Assembly: GCF_029543105.1 (NCBI RefSeq) | Contig: NZ_JARQXB010000011.1 | Span: 93,984-157,983 of the forward strand | Length of the DNA stretch: 64,000 nt | Origin: Stenotrophomonas sp. HITSZ_GD | GTDB taxonomy: Bacteria; Pseudomonadota; Gammaproteobacteria; Xanthomonadales; Xanthomonadaceae | Direction: 5' to 3' | In this document: in pieces, positions 1 to 7,907 of the stretch | Position numbering within the stretch: the first letter of the stretch is position 1 | Layout of the letters: each line of letters starts with the position of its first letter | The notes under the pieces: generated by a model | What the model was told of the DNA's origin: nothing | Seen by the model: the letters and a program-made list of their open reading frames with translations, nothing else | The model's database searches: none | Position numbers and translations under genes: made by a program

Positions 1-1818
1 CGAGTAGTAGATGTAGAAAGGCAGCATCGGCACGTCGGACACCGAGTAGCTCGTGCCCGCCGCCATCCACGAGGCGATCGCGCCCGGCTCGCTGATGCCC
101 TGCTGCAGCACCTGGCCGCCCTGGTCTTCGCGGTAGTACATCAGCTGGTCGGCGTCGACCGGCTTGTACTTCTGGCCGAACGGCGCGTAGATGCCGATCT
201 GGCGGAACATGCCTTCCATGCCGAAGGTGCGGGCCTCGTCGGCCACGATCGGCACGATGCGCGGGCCGATTTCCTTGTCGCGCAGCGCGATGTTCAGCGT
301 CTGCACGAAGGCCATGGTCGAGCTGTAGGTGCGCTCGCCGCTGTCCTTGAGCAGGCGCTCGAACTTGTCCAGCGTCGGCGCCACGAACGACTGCGTCGCC
401 TTCGGGCGGCGCTGCGGCAGGTAGCCGCCAAGCTCGGCGCGGCGCGCCTTGAGGTACTGCACTTCCGGCGAATCCTCGCCCGGGTGGTAGAACGGCACCT
501 GGCCGTCGGCCAGCTGGGCGTCGCTCACCGGGATGTTGAAGCGGTCGCGGAAATGCTTGACGGCTTCGTCGTCCAGCTTCTTGGTCTGGTGGGTCGGGTT
601 GAGCGATTCACCCGCCGAACCCATGCCGTAGCCCTTGACCGTCTTGGCCAGGATCACCGTCGGCATGCCGGTGGTGTTCACGGCCTGGTGGTAGGCGGCG
701 TACACCTTGTGCGGGTCGTGGCCACCGCGGTTGAGGCGCCAGATGTCGTCGTCGGACAGGCCGGCCACCATCGCGGCGGTCTCCGGGTACTTGCCGAAGA
801 AATGCTCGCGGGTATACGCGCCGCCGAAGGCCTTGCAGTTCTGGTATTCGCCGTCGACGGTTTCCATCATCAGCTTCTTCAGGACGCCGTTGGTGTCCTT
901 GGCCAGCAGGGCATCCCAGTAACCGCCCCACAGCAACTTGATGACGTTCCAGCCGCCACCGCGGAACACGCCTTCCAGCTCCTGGATGATCTTGCCGTTG
1001 CCGCGCACCGGGCCGTCCAGGCGCTGCAGGTTGCAGTTCACCACGAAGATCAGGTTATCCAGGCCTTCGCGGCCGGCCAGCGCGATGGCGCCGAGGGTTT
1101 CCGGCTCGTCCGACTCGCCATCGCCAATGAAGCACCACACCTTGCGGTCGGACTTCTCGATCAGGCCGCGGTTCTCCAGATACTTCATGAACTGCGCCTG
1201 GTAGATCGCGCCGAGCGGGCCCAGGCCCATCGAGACGGTCGGGGTCTGCCAGAACTCCGGCATCAGCCACGGGTGCGGGTAGGAGGAAATGCCCTGGCCG
1301 TCCACTTCCATGCGGAAGTTGTCCAGCTGGGCTTCGGTGATGCGGCCTTCCAGGAATGCGCGGGCGTAGATGCCCGGGGCGCTGTGGCCCTGGATGTAAA
1401 GCAGGTCGCCGGGGTGCTTGTCCGAAGGCGCGCGCCAGAAGTGGTTGAAGCCCACGTCGTACAGCGTGGCGGCCGAGGCGAACGAGGCGATGTGGCCACC
1501 CAGGTCACCCGGCTTGCGGTTGGCGCGCACGACGGTGGCCATGGCGTTCCAGCGGATGATCGAGCGGATCTTCCACTCCATCGCCGCATCGCCCGGGCTC
1601 TTGGCTTCGTTGGCCGGGGAAATGGTGTTGACGTACTCGGTGGTCGGCGAGAACGGCAGGTAGGCACCGGCGCGGCGGGTCTGCTCGACCATGCCTTCCA
1701 GCAACTGGTGGGCGCGCTCCGGGCCTTCGACATCGATGACCGCTTTGAGCGATTCGAGCCACTCCTGGGTCTCGAGCGGGTTCGGATCGTTCTGCAGTAC
1801 TTCGTTCAACCAGTTCAT
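1..1818 (-). CDS. aceE: Pyruvate dehydrogenase E1 component, homodimeric type (partial, C-terminus off the left edge)
   Basis: Thiamine-diphosphate-dependent E1 of the pyruvate dehydrogenase complex; it decarboxylates pyruvate and acetylates the E2 lipoyl groups in the cytoplasm. The 606 codons in the window are open from ATG at 1818. They show the start typical of the family (MNWLNEVLQND), the GGHIASF segment, and the thiamine-diphosphate motif that begins GDGESDEP near residue 230 and ends NCNLQ near residue 261. Homodimeric AceE is usually about 890 residues, so roughly the first two thirds is present and the gene runs off the left end of the window. aceF and lpd would be expected further left. 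A 15-bp palindrome lies 43 bp upstream of the start (see 1861-1875). The identification is secure. Confidence 0.97.
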   Translation of the reverse strand, partial: MNWLNEVLQNDPNPLETQEWLESLKAVIDVEGPERAHQLLEGMVEQTRRAGAYLPFSPTTEYVNTISPANEAKSPGDAAMEWKIRSIIRWNAMATVVRANRKPGDLGGHIASFASAATLYDVGFNHFWRAPSDKHPGDLLYIQGHSAPGIYARAFLEGRITEAQLDNFRMEVDGQGISSYPHPWLMPEFWQTPTVSMGLGPLGAIYQAQFMKYLENRGLIEKSDRKVWCFIGDGESDEPETLGAIALAGREGLDNLIFVVNCNLQRLDGPVRGNGKIIQELEGVFRGGGWNVIKLLWGGYWDALLAKDTNGVLKKLMMETVDGEYQNCKAFGGAYTREHFFGKYPETAAMVAGLSDDDIWRLNRGGHDPHKVYAAYHQAVNTTGMPTVILAKTVKGYGMGSAGESLNPTHQTKKLDDEAVKHFRDRFNIPVSDAQLADGQVPFYHPGEDSPEVQYLKARRAELGGYLPQRRPKATQSFVAPTLDKFERLLKDSGERTYSSTMAFVQTLNIALRDKEIGPRIVPIVADEARTFGMEGMFRQIGIYAPFGQKYKPVDADQLMYYREDQGGQVLQQGISEPGAIASWMAAGTSYSVSDVPMLPFYIYYS

Positions 1819-2171
1819 AACGCTCCCGGTGACGGCGCGCGGGGGCCGCCGTGCAATGTTTTCGTGAACCACGAAGTGTAACCCACGTGTATTGCCGCAT
1901 TCCTCGCTACGGGTGCGTATGGAGTGGCGGGAAAAGCAGCGTTCCATGGGTGTCCGGGGCTGTCCCGCAGGACAAGGATGCGGCGAAGGAATAGCCAGCC
2001 CCGGGGACGGGAATAGGGCCGCGGCGGCGGATGCCGGCGGTCGGGGGCGGCGTTGCCTTCGAAGGCAAGGCCCCCTCGGCCGCCGGATGCCGGAACTGTG
2101 CTGCGGCCGGCTGGCGCACTGCCCGTGCCGGGGCCATGATCCCAGCTCCGCCGGCACCGGAAGCCGCCCGC
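1819..2171. other. Divergent intergenic region between aceE and the SpoIIE phosphatase
   Basis: 353 bp without a convincing gene. The aceE-proximal part holds a palindrome and a possible minus-strand -10 (TACACT, 1875-1880). The remainder, 1881-2171, is very GC-rich and open in several frames, but those reading frames look like random GC-rich coding. Upstream in-frame ATGs at 2031 and 2136 could extend the phosphatase, but only the ATG at 2172 has a Shine-Dalgarno-like GGAAG at a proper distance. Confidence 0.5.
1861..1875. promoter_or_regulatory. 15-bp palindrome upstream of aceE, candidate operator
   Basis: TTCGTGAACCACGAA has perfect 6-bp arms around a 3-nt centre. It lies 43 bp upstream of the aceE start and touches a possible minus-strand -10 hexamer (TACACT, 1880-1875), the position expected of a repressor site. 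No matching PdhR-type sequence was recognised, so the regulator is unknown. The palindrome is seen directly; its role is inferred. Confidence 0.35.
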
Positions 2172-4148
2172 ATGGACAGCCCTTCGCAGCCGCCCCAGCC
2201 CCAGGTGCATTGGCGCCACAGCCTGCGCACCCGCATGCTCGTCGGCGCCGTTCTCAGCCTGGCCGCGCTGCTCGGGCTGCTCGGCACGCTGTTCTACCTG
2301 GGCGCGCGCGCCGAACTGGTCACCGCCGCGCGCAAGGAGGTCGATGGCCTCACCCAGCAAAGCGCGCGCAGCCTGGCCGCCACGCTCGACTCGGTGCAGG
2401 TCAGCGGCCGCACCCTGGCCGCCGGCGCCGGCGCGGTGGGCACGCAACCGTTCAACCTGCGCGCCCTGCTCGAAGCCACCCTCACCGGCGACAGCGACAC
2501 CGCCGGGGCGATGATCGTGCTGCGCCCGCGCAGCGGCAGGCAGGCCGACGACCCGGGCTTCGTCTGGTATATCCGCCGCGATGGCGACCGGCTGGTGGAG
2601 CAGTCCGCCCAGGACCTGGGCTACGACTATCGTGTGATGCCCTGGTACCAGCGCACGATGACCACCCGGCAGGCGTGGTGGTCCGAGCCCTACGCCAACG
2701 CGGCGACCGGCGGTGAGCTGTTCACCACCTACAACCTGCCGGTCACCCGGCCGGGCGATGGGCCCGGCGCCGAGCCGATCGGCATGGTCAGCGTGGATGT
2801 GCCGGTGCGCCGGCTGCGCGACATCGTGCGCGAGCTGCCGGACAACTTCGGCGTGCAGGCCACGCTGCTCTCGCCCGAGGGCCTGTTCGTGCTCAACCCG
2901 GATCCGGCCTTGAACCTGCGCCGCACGCTGGCCCAACAGGTGCAGCGCGCGCGCCCGGACCTGGCGCCGCTGGTGCAGGCGATGGCGGCCGGGCAGACGG
3001 CGGCGTTCGAGCATCGTGCGCCCGACGGGCAGGTGTACTTCACCCGCAGCGCGGCGGTGGGCAAGAGCGGCTGGACGTTCGTGCTCTCGGCTTCGCGCGG
3101 CTACGTGCTGGCCGGCCTGAACCGCCTGGCCCTGTGGGTGGCGCTGGGCGCGGTGGCGGCACTGGCGCTGTGGTGGCTGCTGATGCGGCGCTTCGCCTCG
3201 CGGCTCACCCGCCCCATCGAGGATCTCACCGAGGCGGCCGCGCATTTCCGCCGCGGCGATTTCGAGTTCACCCTGCCGCATGTGCAACGGCACGACGAGG
3301 TGGGCGTGATGGCGCGCGCGTTCGATATCGCGCGCGGCTCGATCCGCCAGCAATTGGACGAGATCGGCCAGATGACCGCCGCGCGCGAACGCATGCAGAG
3401 CGAGCTGCAGATCGCCCGCGACATCCAGCTGGCGATGCTGCCTTCCGGCCGCACCTTCGATACCGCCAGCTCGCACCTGGAAACCTGCGCGCGGCTGGAG
3501 CCGGCGAAGATGGTGGGCGGCGATTTCTACCATTTCTTCGAGCCGGCACCGGGGCAGCTGTGGTTCGTGATCGGCGATGTGTCGGACAAGGGCGTGCCGG
3601 CGGCGCTGTTCATGGCACGCACGGTGAGCATGCTGGAAGTGGCCGCGCGGCGGCACACGCGGCCGGATGGCATCCTCATCGCGGCCTCGCGCCGGTTGGC
3701 GGAGAACAACGAGACCTGCATGTTCGCCACCGTGCTGTGCGGGTTGATCAACGTGGACAGCGGCGACTACTGGCTGGCCAGCGCGGGGCACGAGCGCCCA
3801 CTGCTGCTGGACGCGCGCGATGGTGTGCAGACGTTGCCGCTGGAATCGGGACCGCCGCTGGGCATCGAGGAACAGGCGTACTACCCGATGCTGCGTGGCC
3901 GCCTGGAGCCGGGGCAGACGTTGTTCGGCTATACCGACGGCGTCACCGACGCGCTCGACGAGCATGCGCAGGCCTACGGACTGGCGCGCCTGCACGCGGC
4001 GCTGCGGCCCGGGCGCAGCGCCGCCGAGCAATGCGCCGCGGTGGTGGCGGACCTGCACCATTTCACCGGCCAGGCCGAGCCGTTCGACGACATCACGCTG
4101 CTGGCGATACGCTTGCGCCGGGAGCCTGGGGAGGCACAGGGGGCATGA
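2172..4148 (+). CDS. Membrane-anchored PP2C-type (SpoIIE/RsbU) serine phosphatase with sensor and HAMP domains
   Basis: Predicted sensor phosphatase of a partner-switching system; it should dephosphorylate the STAS protein encoded two genes downstream. With the ATG at 2172 (GGAAG upstream) the product is 658 residues. Order: a short cytoplasmic tail, a transmembrane helix near residues 20-40, a roughly 250-residue periplasmic Cache-like region, a second helix around residue 320, a HAMP segment, a short coiled linker (about 400-430), then the PP2C domain. PP2C motifs are visible: GGDFYHFF, IGDVSDKGVPAALFMA, GHERPLLLD, DGVTDALDE and FDDITLLAI, with metal-binding Asp residues present. The stop overlaps the next gene's start (ATGA), pointing to translational coupling. 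Alternative starts are 2136 and 2031. Family is certain; the signal sensed is unknown. Confidence 0.9.
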   Translation: MDSPSQPPQPQVHWRHSLRTRMLVGAVLSLAALLGLLGTLFYLGARAELVTAARKEVDGLTQQSARSLAATLDSVQVSGRTLAAGAGAVGTQPFNLRALLEATLTGDSDTAGAMIVLRPRSGRQADDPGFVWYIRRDGDRLVEQSAQDLGYDYRVMPWYQRTMTTRQAWWSEPYANAATGGELFTTYNLPVTRPGDGPGAEPIGMVSVDVPVRRLRDIVRELPDNFGVQATLLSPEGLFVLNPDPALNLRRTLAQQVQRARPDLAPLVQAMAAGQTAAFEHRAPDGQVYFTRSAAVGKSGWTFVLSASRGYVLAGLNRLALWVALGAVAALALWWLLMRRFASRLTRPIEDLTEAAAHFRRGDFEFTLPHVQRHDEVGVMARAFDIARGSIRQQLDEIGQMTAARERMQSELQIARDIQLAMLPSGRTFDTASSHLETCARLEPAKMVGGDFYHFFEPAPGQLWFVIGDVSDKGVPAALFMARTVSMLEVAARRHTRPDGILIAASRRLAENNETCMFATVLCGLINVDSGDYWLASAGHERPLLLDARDGVQTLPLESGPPLGIEEQAYYPMLRGRLEPGQTLFGYTDGVTDALDEHAQAYGLARLHAALRPGRSAAEQCAAVVADLHHFTGQAEPFDDITLLAIRLRREPGEAQGA

Positions 4149-4582
4149 CGATGGACCTGGACATGGCGCCGTCGCTGGACGCGCTGGCGGGCCTGAACGA
4201 CCAGTTGGAGGATTCGTTGCTGCGCCGGGGCGTGGCGGCCGAGCGCGTCGGCCAGGTGCGGCTGATCGTCGAGGAGCTGGCCAGCAATGCGCTGCATCAT
4301 GGCGAATGCGCCGCGCGGGGCTTGCCGCTGCGCTTGCGCGTATCGGTGGACCACCATGCCCTGGTGCTGGAACTACGCGAACACGGGCGCGCGTTCGACC
4401 CCGCGCGCGCACCGATGCCGGCGCTGGCGGCGGGCATCGAGGAGCGGCCGGTGGGCGGGCTGGGCCTGTTCCTGGTGCAGCAACTGGCCGACGCGCTGGA
4501 TTACCGGCGTGAAGGCGACACCAACATTGTCCGTGTCACCTTGCTGCGTCCCTTTTCTGCGGATTTGGAGGATGTGCCGTGA
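4145..4582 (+). CDS. RsbW/SpoIIAB-like serine-protein kinase (HATPase_c_2), anti-sigma type
   Basis: 145-residue GHKL-fold kinase, expected to phosphorylate the STAS protein encoded next and to bind a target such as a sigma factor or other effector. The N box is clear (EELASNALHHGE, near residue 42), and a G2-like segment VGGLGLFLVQQLAD lies near residue 104. The G1 box reads REHGRAFDP: the usual Asp of the D-x-G motif is replaced by Glu, so ATP binding may be altered. It overlaps both neighbours by 4 bases (ATGA with the phosphatase, GTGA with the STAS gene), making a tight three-gene operon. No sigma-factor gene is nearby, so the final target is unknown. Confidence 0.88.
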   Translation: MTMDLDMAPSLDALAGLNDQLEDSLLRRGVAAERVGQVRLIVEELASNALHHGECAARGLPLRLRVSVDHHALVLELREHGRAFDPARAPMPALAAGIEERPVGGLGLFLVQQLADALDYRREGDTNIVRVTLLRPFSADLEDVP

Positions 4583-4968
4583 CCACCTTGAGCATCCAGA
4601 TCGACCCCCCGCAGGACAACCGCCAACGCGTGATCCTCAGCGGGCGGTTGGATACGCACACCTACCAGGCGCTGGACGAGGCGCTCTCGCCGCTGCTGGC
4701 CACGACCGTGCAGACGCTCGTGCTGGACTTGAGCGAGCTGGAGTACATCTCCAGCGCCGGCATCCGCTCCATCTTCAAGGCGCGCAAGGCGCTGGCGCCG
4801 CGCAACGGCAAGGTGCTGGTGACGCACCCGCAGCCGCAGATCCGCAAGGTGTTCGACGTGGTGAAGGCAGTGCCGCTCGGCGAAATCTTCACCTCGACGC
4901 AGGAACTGGATGCCTACCTGGAGGCCATGCAGCGCAAGGTGATCGAGGGCGACGCCGCTGCCCTGTGA
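4579..4968 (+). CDS. STAS-domain anti-anti-sigma factor (RsbV/SpoIIAA-like)
   Basis: 129-residue stand-alone STAS protein, the switching partner of the kinase encoded just before it. It starts with GTG that overlaps the kinase stop (GTGA). The STAS core is present: a beta-strand pair around VILSGRLD (residues 18-25), LVLDLSELEYISSAGIRSI (about 47-64), and a C-terminal helix. Ser59 in ISSAG is the expected phosphorylation site. The Asp that usually precedes it is Ser here, as in many proteobacterial STAS proteins. In the unphosphorylated state it would sequester the kinase, and the phosphatase restores that state. Last gene of the operon; the following 116 bp up to the converging DUF1028 gene hold no clear terminator. 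Confidence 0.9.
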   Translation: MTTLSIQIDPPQDNRQRVILSGRLDTHTYQALDEALSPLLATTVQTLVLDLSELEYISSAGIRSIFKARKALAPRNGKVLVTHPQPQIRKVFDVVKAVPLGEIFTSTQELDAYLEAMQRKVIEGDAAAL

Positions 4969-5084
4969 CGGCCGGCGCCAGCGCCCCGCCGGCCTGACGG
5001 CAGGCGGGATGCGGCACAGAAAAAAGAGGGAGAAGGAAGGCTCGGCGGCGCGTTTACCTCCCCTCCCTTCCCCCTCTCCCCCTC

Positions 5085-6044
5085 CTAACGCCATGCGGCC
5101 ACGCGTGGCTCGTCGGCCAGCGCGGCATACAGCGGGTCGCGCAGTTCCTCGCGCGCCCACACCGGGTTGAGTTGCTGGAACACCGACAGGCGCTCGACCG
5201 CCAGGGCGCGCTCGCCCTCCTGCATCGCCAGCCGCGCCGCGCGGCGCCAGATGCGGTCCCAGTCGCGGCTCTGCGCGAGCGCCGTGGCGACCGCGCGATC
5301 CGCGCCGGCGCGATCTCCGCGCGCCAGCAACCGTTCGGCGCGGATCATTCCCTGGTGGGCCTGCCGGCGATCGAGCAACGCGCGCAGGTCGCCCACCGGA
5401 TCGCGCGAGGCATCCACTCGCAGGTCCACGTCCGCCCAGCCGCCCTGCGGCGTGCGCACGAGCAGCGCGGCCGACATCGCGCCGATCCGTTGCCCGCCGG
5501 CGGCCTGCCCCGCTTCCAGCGCCGCCATCAGGCGCACCTCCAGCGCGCCCGGCGTAGCCAGGAACCGCGCGCGCATCGCTTCCAGCACTCGCGGGCCGGC
5601 CAGCCCGTTGCCTTGCACGCTGAACCCTTCGCCCTGCAATGCGCCGGCCCAGTCCGCCGCCTGTGCGTGGCTGCCGGTGTAGGCCGCGCTCGCCCCGCTC
5701 GCCGCGACCACGCCGATCTGCCGATCCCGTGCATCGCCGTCCTCGCCATCGTCCGTATCCACCAGCGTGTGCAGCACCGCCGTGGGCGACTGCCCGCGCG
5801 CCAGCGCCGCCAATCCCTGGGGACCGTGGGTCGGGCGGGTTTCGAACTGGCTGGCCAGCGCACCGACCCTCGCCTGCGCGGCGGGTACCGACGCTCCCAC
5901 CGCCAGCTGGTGGGTTGCCACGGCGACCCCGCAGCTGCCATCCGGGTCGCAGGCCACGATGGACCAGGTGGCCATCGCCGAGACCGGGCAGCCGCACGCC
6001 AGCAGGCCGAGCAGCAGCGGCAGGGAACGGGCGGGCACGGGCAT
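5085..6044 (-). CDS. Secreted DUF1028 (Ntn-hydrolase-like) family protein
   Basis: 319-residue protein with an N-terminal signal sequence (hydrophobic LPLLLGLLACG, then SAMA before TWSIVACDPDG). The DUF1028 family typically begins its mature domain with such a Thr-rich TxSIVA segment, and some members are thought to be Ntn hydrolases with an N-terminal Thr nucleophile. Cleavage before Thr would fit that picture. A lipoprotein reading (LLAC, residues 14-17) is possible but would leave the Thr internal. Family hallmarks GVAVATHQLAVG and VQGNGLAG are visible. The C-terminal 90 residues form an Ala/Arg-rich helical extension resembling tetratricopeptide helices. Substrate unknown. Confidence 0.82.
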   Translation of the reverse strand: MPVPARSLPLLLGLLACGCPVSAMATWSIVACDPDGSCGVAVATHQLAVGASVPAAQARVGALASQFETRPTHGPQGLAALARGQSPTAVLHTLVDTDDGEDGDARDRQIGVVAASGASAAYTGSHAQAADWAGALQGEGFSVQGNGLAGPRVLEAMRARFLATPGALEVRLMAALEAGQAAGGQRIGAMSAALLVRTPQGGWADVDLRVDASRDPVGDLRALLDRRQAHQGMIRAERLLARGDRAGADRAVATALAQSRDWDRIWRRAARLAMQEGERALAVERLSVFQQLNPVWAREELRDPLYAALADEPRVAAWR

Positions 6045-6192
6045 CGCAAAGCCTCCTGGCGGTGGGTGCCGGCGGCCCCGTCACCCCTCGCGGCGGGGCG
6101 CGTCCTTGCCGGCGTGTCGACCAACACGGCTTGGATGCACGCGGCGCCCAAAGGGTTGCAACAGCGCGACACTTGCACATCGCGAATATTTC

Positions 6193-6226
6193 GATATATC
6201 TTTTCCGCACCACAAAACGATATATC
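6193..6226 (+). promoter_or_regulatory. Two copies of palindrome GATATATC upstream of the PadR gene, candidate autoregulatory operators
   Basis: The 8-bp palindrome GATATATC occurs at 6193-6200 and 6219-6226, with centres 26 bp apart, in an AT-rich island just before the PadR start codon at 6234. Each copy is preceded by C (CGATATATC). Such spacing suits two PadR dimers or a looped pair near the promoter. Autorepression is inferred from the position and from E. coli YqjI, which represses its own locus; binding has not been shown here. Confidence 0.55.
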
Positions 6227-6233
6227 TAAAACC

Positions 6234-7013
6234 ATGCATACGCCCTTCTTCCGTGTCGGCCGTCGCGATGGCGACGCCCAGGCCCCGCGCGGCCGCCCCC
6301 CCTTCTTCGGCTCCCACGGCCACCACGCCCCTCACCACCACCACGACGATCCCCGCCACGGCGAGCGCCATGGCCCGCACGGCCATCGCGGGTTTCGCTT
6401 CGGTGTCGATCCCCGGCACGAGGAAGCGCACTGCCATGAGCCCCATGGCGGACGCGGCGGCCCGGGGCGCGGCCCCGGCGGCTTCGGTCCGCGCGGCGGA
6501 CGCGGCGGCGGCGATTTCGACGACCTGCGCGATGGCCGCGGGCGCGGCGGACGCGGCCCGCGTGCGCTCGGCCATGGCGACCTGCGCCACCTGATGCTGC
6601 ACCTCATCGCCGAACAGCCGCGCCATGGCTACGAGCTGATCCGTCTGATCGAAGAGCTGTTCCATGGCGCCTACACGCCGAGCGCCGGCGCGATCTACCC
6701 CACCCTGGCGCAGCTGGAGGACATGGGCCTGATCGCCGCCACTGCCGAGGAAGGCCGCAAGCGCTACGCGATCACCGAGGAAGGCCGCGCGCACATGCAA
6801 GCGGCGCACGAGGCGATCGAGGCGGCGCGCCTGCGCACGCACCGCAGCGCGCGCGAATTCGCCAAACAGCAGATTCCGCCCGCAGTGCGCGAAGCGTTCG
6901 GGCGCATCAAGCATGCGGTGCTCAGGCGCCACGGCCAGTGGAGCGAGGAAGAGATCGCCCGCGTCGCCGTGCTGCTGAACCAGGCAGCGGACGGCATGGA
7001 GGAAGGCGAATGA
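6234..7013 (+). CDS. yqjI: PadR-family transcriptional repressor with His-rich metal-binding N-terminal extension (YqjI-like)
   Basis: 259-residue regulator. Residues 1-115 form a low-complexity His/Gly/Arg tail (clusters such as GHHAPHHHHDD and HEEAHCHEPHGG) typical of nickel- or iron-binding regions. From about residue 120 a PadR winged helix follows: LMLHLIAEQPRHGYELIRLI, then the wing region GAIYPTLAQLEDMGLI and GRKRYAITEEGR. A C-terminal helical dimerisation region closes the protein. E. coli YqjI has this architecture and is a Ni-responsive repressor of yqjH. Here the downstream gene is exactly that partner, overlapping by ATGA. The ATG at 6234 is the only start after the twin palindromes. 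Metal identity is inferred, not seen. Confidence 0.85.
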   Translation: MHTPFFRVGRRDGDAQAPRGRPPFFGSHGHHAPHHHHDDPRHGERHGPHGHRGFRFGVDPRHEEAHCHEPHGGRGGPGRGPGGFGPRGGRGGGDFDDLRDGRGRGGRGPRALGHGDLRHLMLHLIAEQPRHGYELIRLIEELFHGAYTPSAGAIYPTLAQLEDMGLIAATAEEGRKRYAITEEGRAHMQAAHEAIEAARLRTHRSAREFAKQQIPPAVREAFGRIKHAVLRRHGQWSEEEIARVAVLLNQAADGMEEGE

Positions 7014-7807
7014 GCCAGCACGTCCATCAGCGGTTGCGGCATCCGGTCCAGTTCCGCGCGTTGGAGGTGCTGCGCGTGGAGACGGTGACCCCGCACATGC
7101 GGCGCATCGTGCTCGGCGGCGAGGCACTGGCCGGTTTCCACAGCGCCGCGCCGGACGACCACGTCAAGCTGGCGTTTCCGAACCGCCAGGGGGCGTTCGT
7201 CACGCCGACGATGACGCCGGAAGGCCCGCAGTGGCCCGAAGGCGCGGAGCGCTCGCCGATGCGCGACTACACCCCGCGCTGGCACGACGCCGACGCGGGC
7301 GAGCTGGCGATCGATTTCGTGCTGCACGGCGATGGCCCGGCCTCGACCTGGGCCGAACGCGCGCGCGTGGGCGACACGCTGGTCGTGGGCGGGCCGCGCG
7401 GCTCGTTCGTGGTCGCCGACGACTACGACCAGTACGTGCTGTTCGGCGACGAAACCGCGCTGCCCGCGATCGGCCGCTGGCTGGCCGAAATGCGGGAAGG
7501 CCAGCTGGCCGAGGTGTTCGTGGAAATCGCGGCCGAAAGCGAGCGGCAGGTGCTGGAGAGCGACGCCGACGTGCGCGTGCACTGGCTGGAGCGCAACGGC
7601 GTGGGCGCGGCCGACAGCCGCCTGCTGGAGGAAGCACTGCGCGATTACGAGTTGGAGGACGGCGATACGTTCTTCTGGATTGCCACCGAGTCGCGGCGCG
7701 CGCGGATGATGCGCAAGTTCGTCGAGGGGCAGCTGGGCGTGCCGGGCGATTCGATCCGCGCCACGGGGTACTGGCAGGCGGAGCCGGAAGCGGACGAACC
7801 GGCGTAA
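7010..7807 (+). CDS. yqjH: Siderophore-interacting protein / NAD(P)H-dependent ferric-chelate reductase (YqjH/ViuB family)
   Basis: 265-residue cytoplasmic flavoprotein of the FAD-binding-9 / SIP family, which reduces ferric siderophore complexes to free the iron. Motifs: an N-terminal FAD-binding barrel with MRRIVLGGEAL and DDHVKLAF, the signature MRDYTPRWHDADAGELAIDF near residue 84 (R-x-Y-T), GPASTWAERARVGDTL, GPRGSF, then a C-terminal NAD(P)-binding part with GDETALPAI and FFWIATESRRAR. The length suits the family. It overlaps the PadR gene by 4 bases, so both are probably derepressed together when the regulator binds metal. A bidirectional terminator follows. Confidence 0.92.
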   Translation: MSQHVHQRLRHPVQFRALEVLRVETVTPHMRRIVLGGEALAGFHSAAPDDHVKLAFPNRQGAFVTPTMTPEGPQWPEGAERSPMRDYTPRWHDADAGELAIDFVLHGDGPASTWAERARVGDTLVVGGPRGSFVVADDYDQYVLFGDETALPAIGRWLAEMREGQLAEVFVEIAAESERQVLESDADVRVHWLERNGVGAADSRLLEEALRDYELEDGDTFFWIATESRRARMMRKFVEGQLGVPGDSIRATGYWQAEPEADEPA

Positions 7808-7852
7808 GCGTGGCCGGCAGCGCGGGCGGTCGCGGCCGAAGCCGCTTGCGCG

Positions 7853-7887
7853 AAAAAGAAAAAGCCCGCCGGAAGACGGGCTTTTTT
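7853..7887. terminator. Bidirectional intrinsic terminator between yqjH-like and yceI-like genes
   Basis: Stem AAAGCCCG (7861-7868) pairs with CGGGCTTT (7877-7884) across an 8-nt loop. A T-run follows on the plus strand (to 7887) and an A-run precedes it (7853-7860), so it can terminate both converging genes. Confidence 0.85.
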
Positions 7888-7907
7888 GTGAAGCGAAACG
7901 CTGCGGC

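Noticed and set aside
484..1881. 465-codon plus-strand frame opposite aceE
   Set aside because: Antisense to a well-identified gene, with Val/Ala/Gly/His-rich composition.
1815..4412. 865-codon minus-strand frame opposite the SpoIIE phosphatase
   Set aside because: GC-rich third positions keep antisense frames open. The product is low-complexity Arg/Ala/His/Gln with no motif, while the plus strand encodes clear PP2C motifs.
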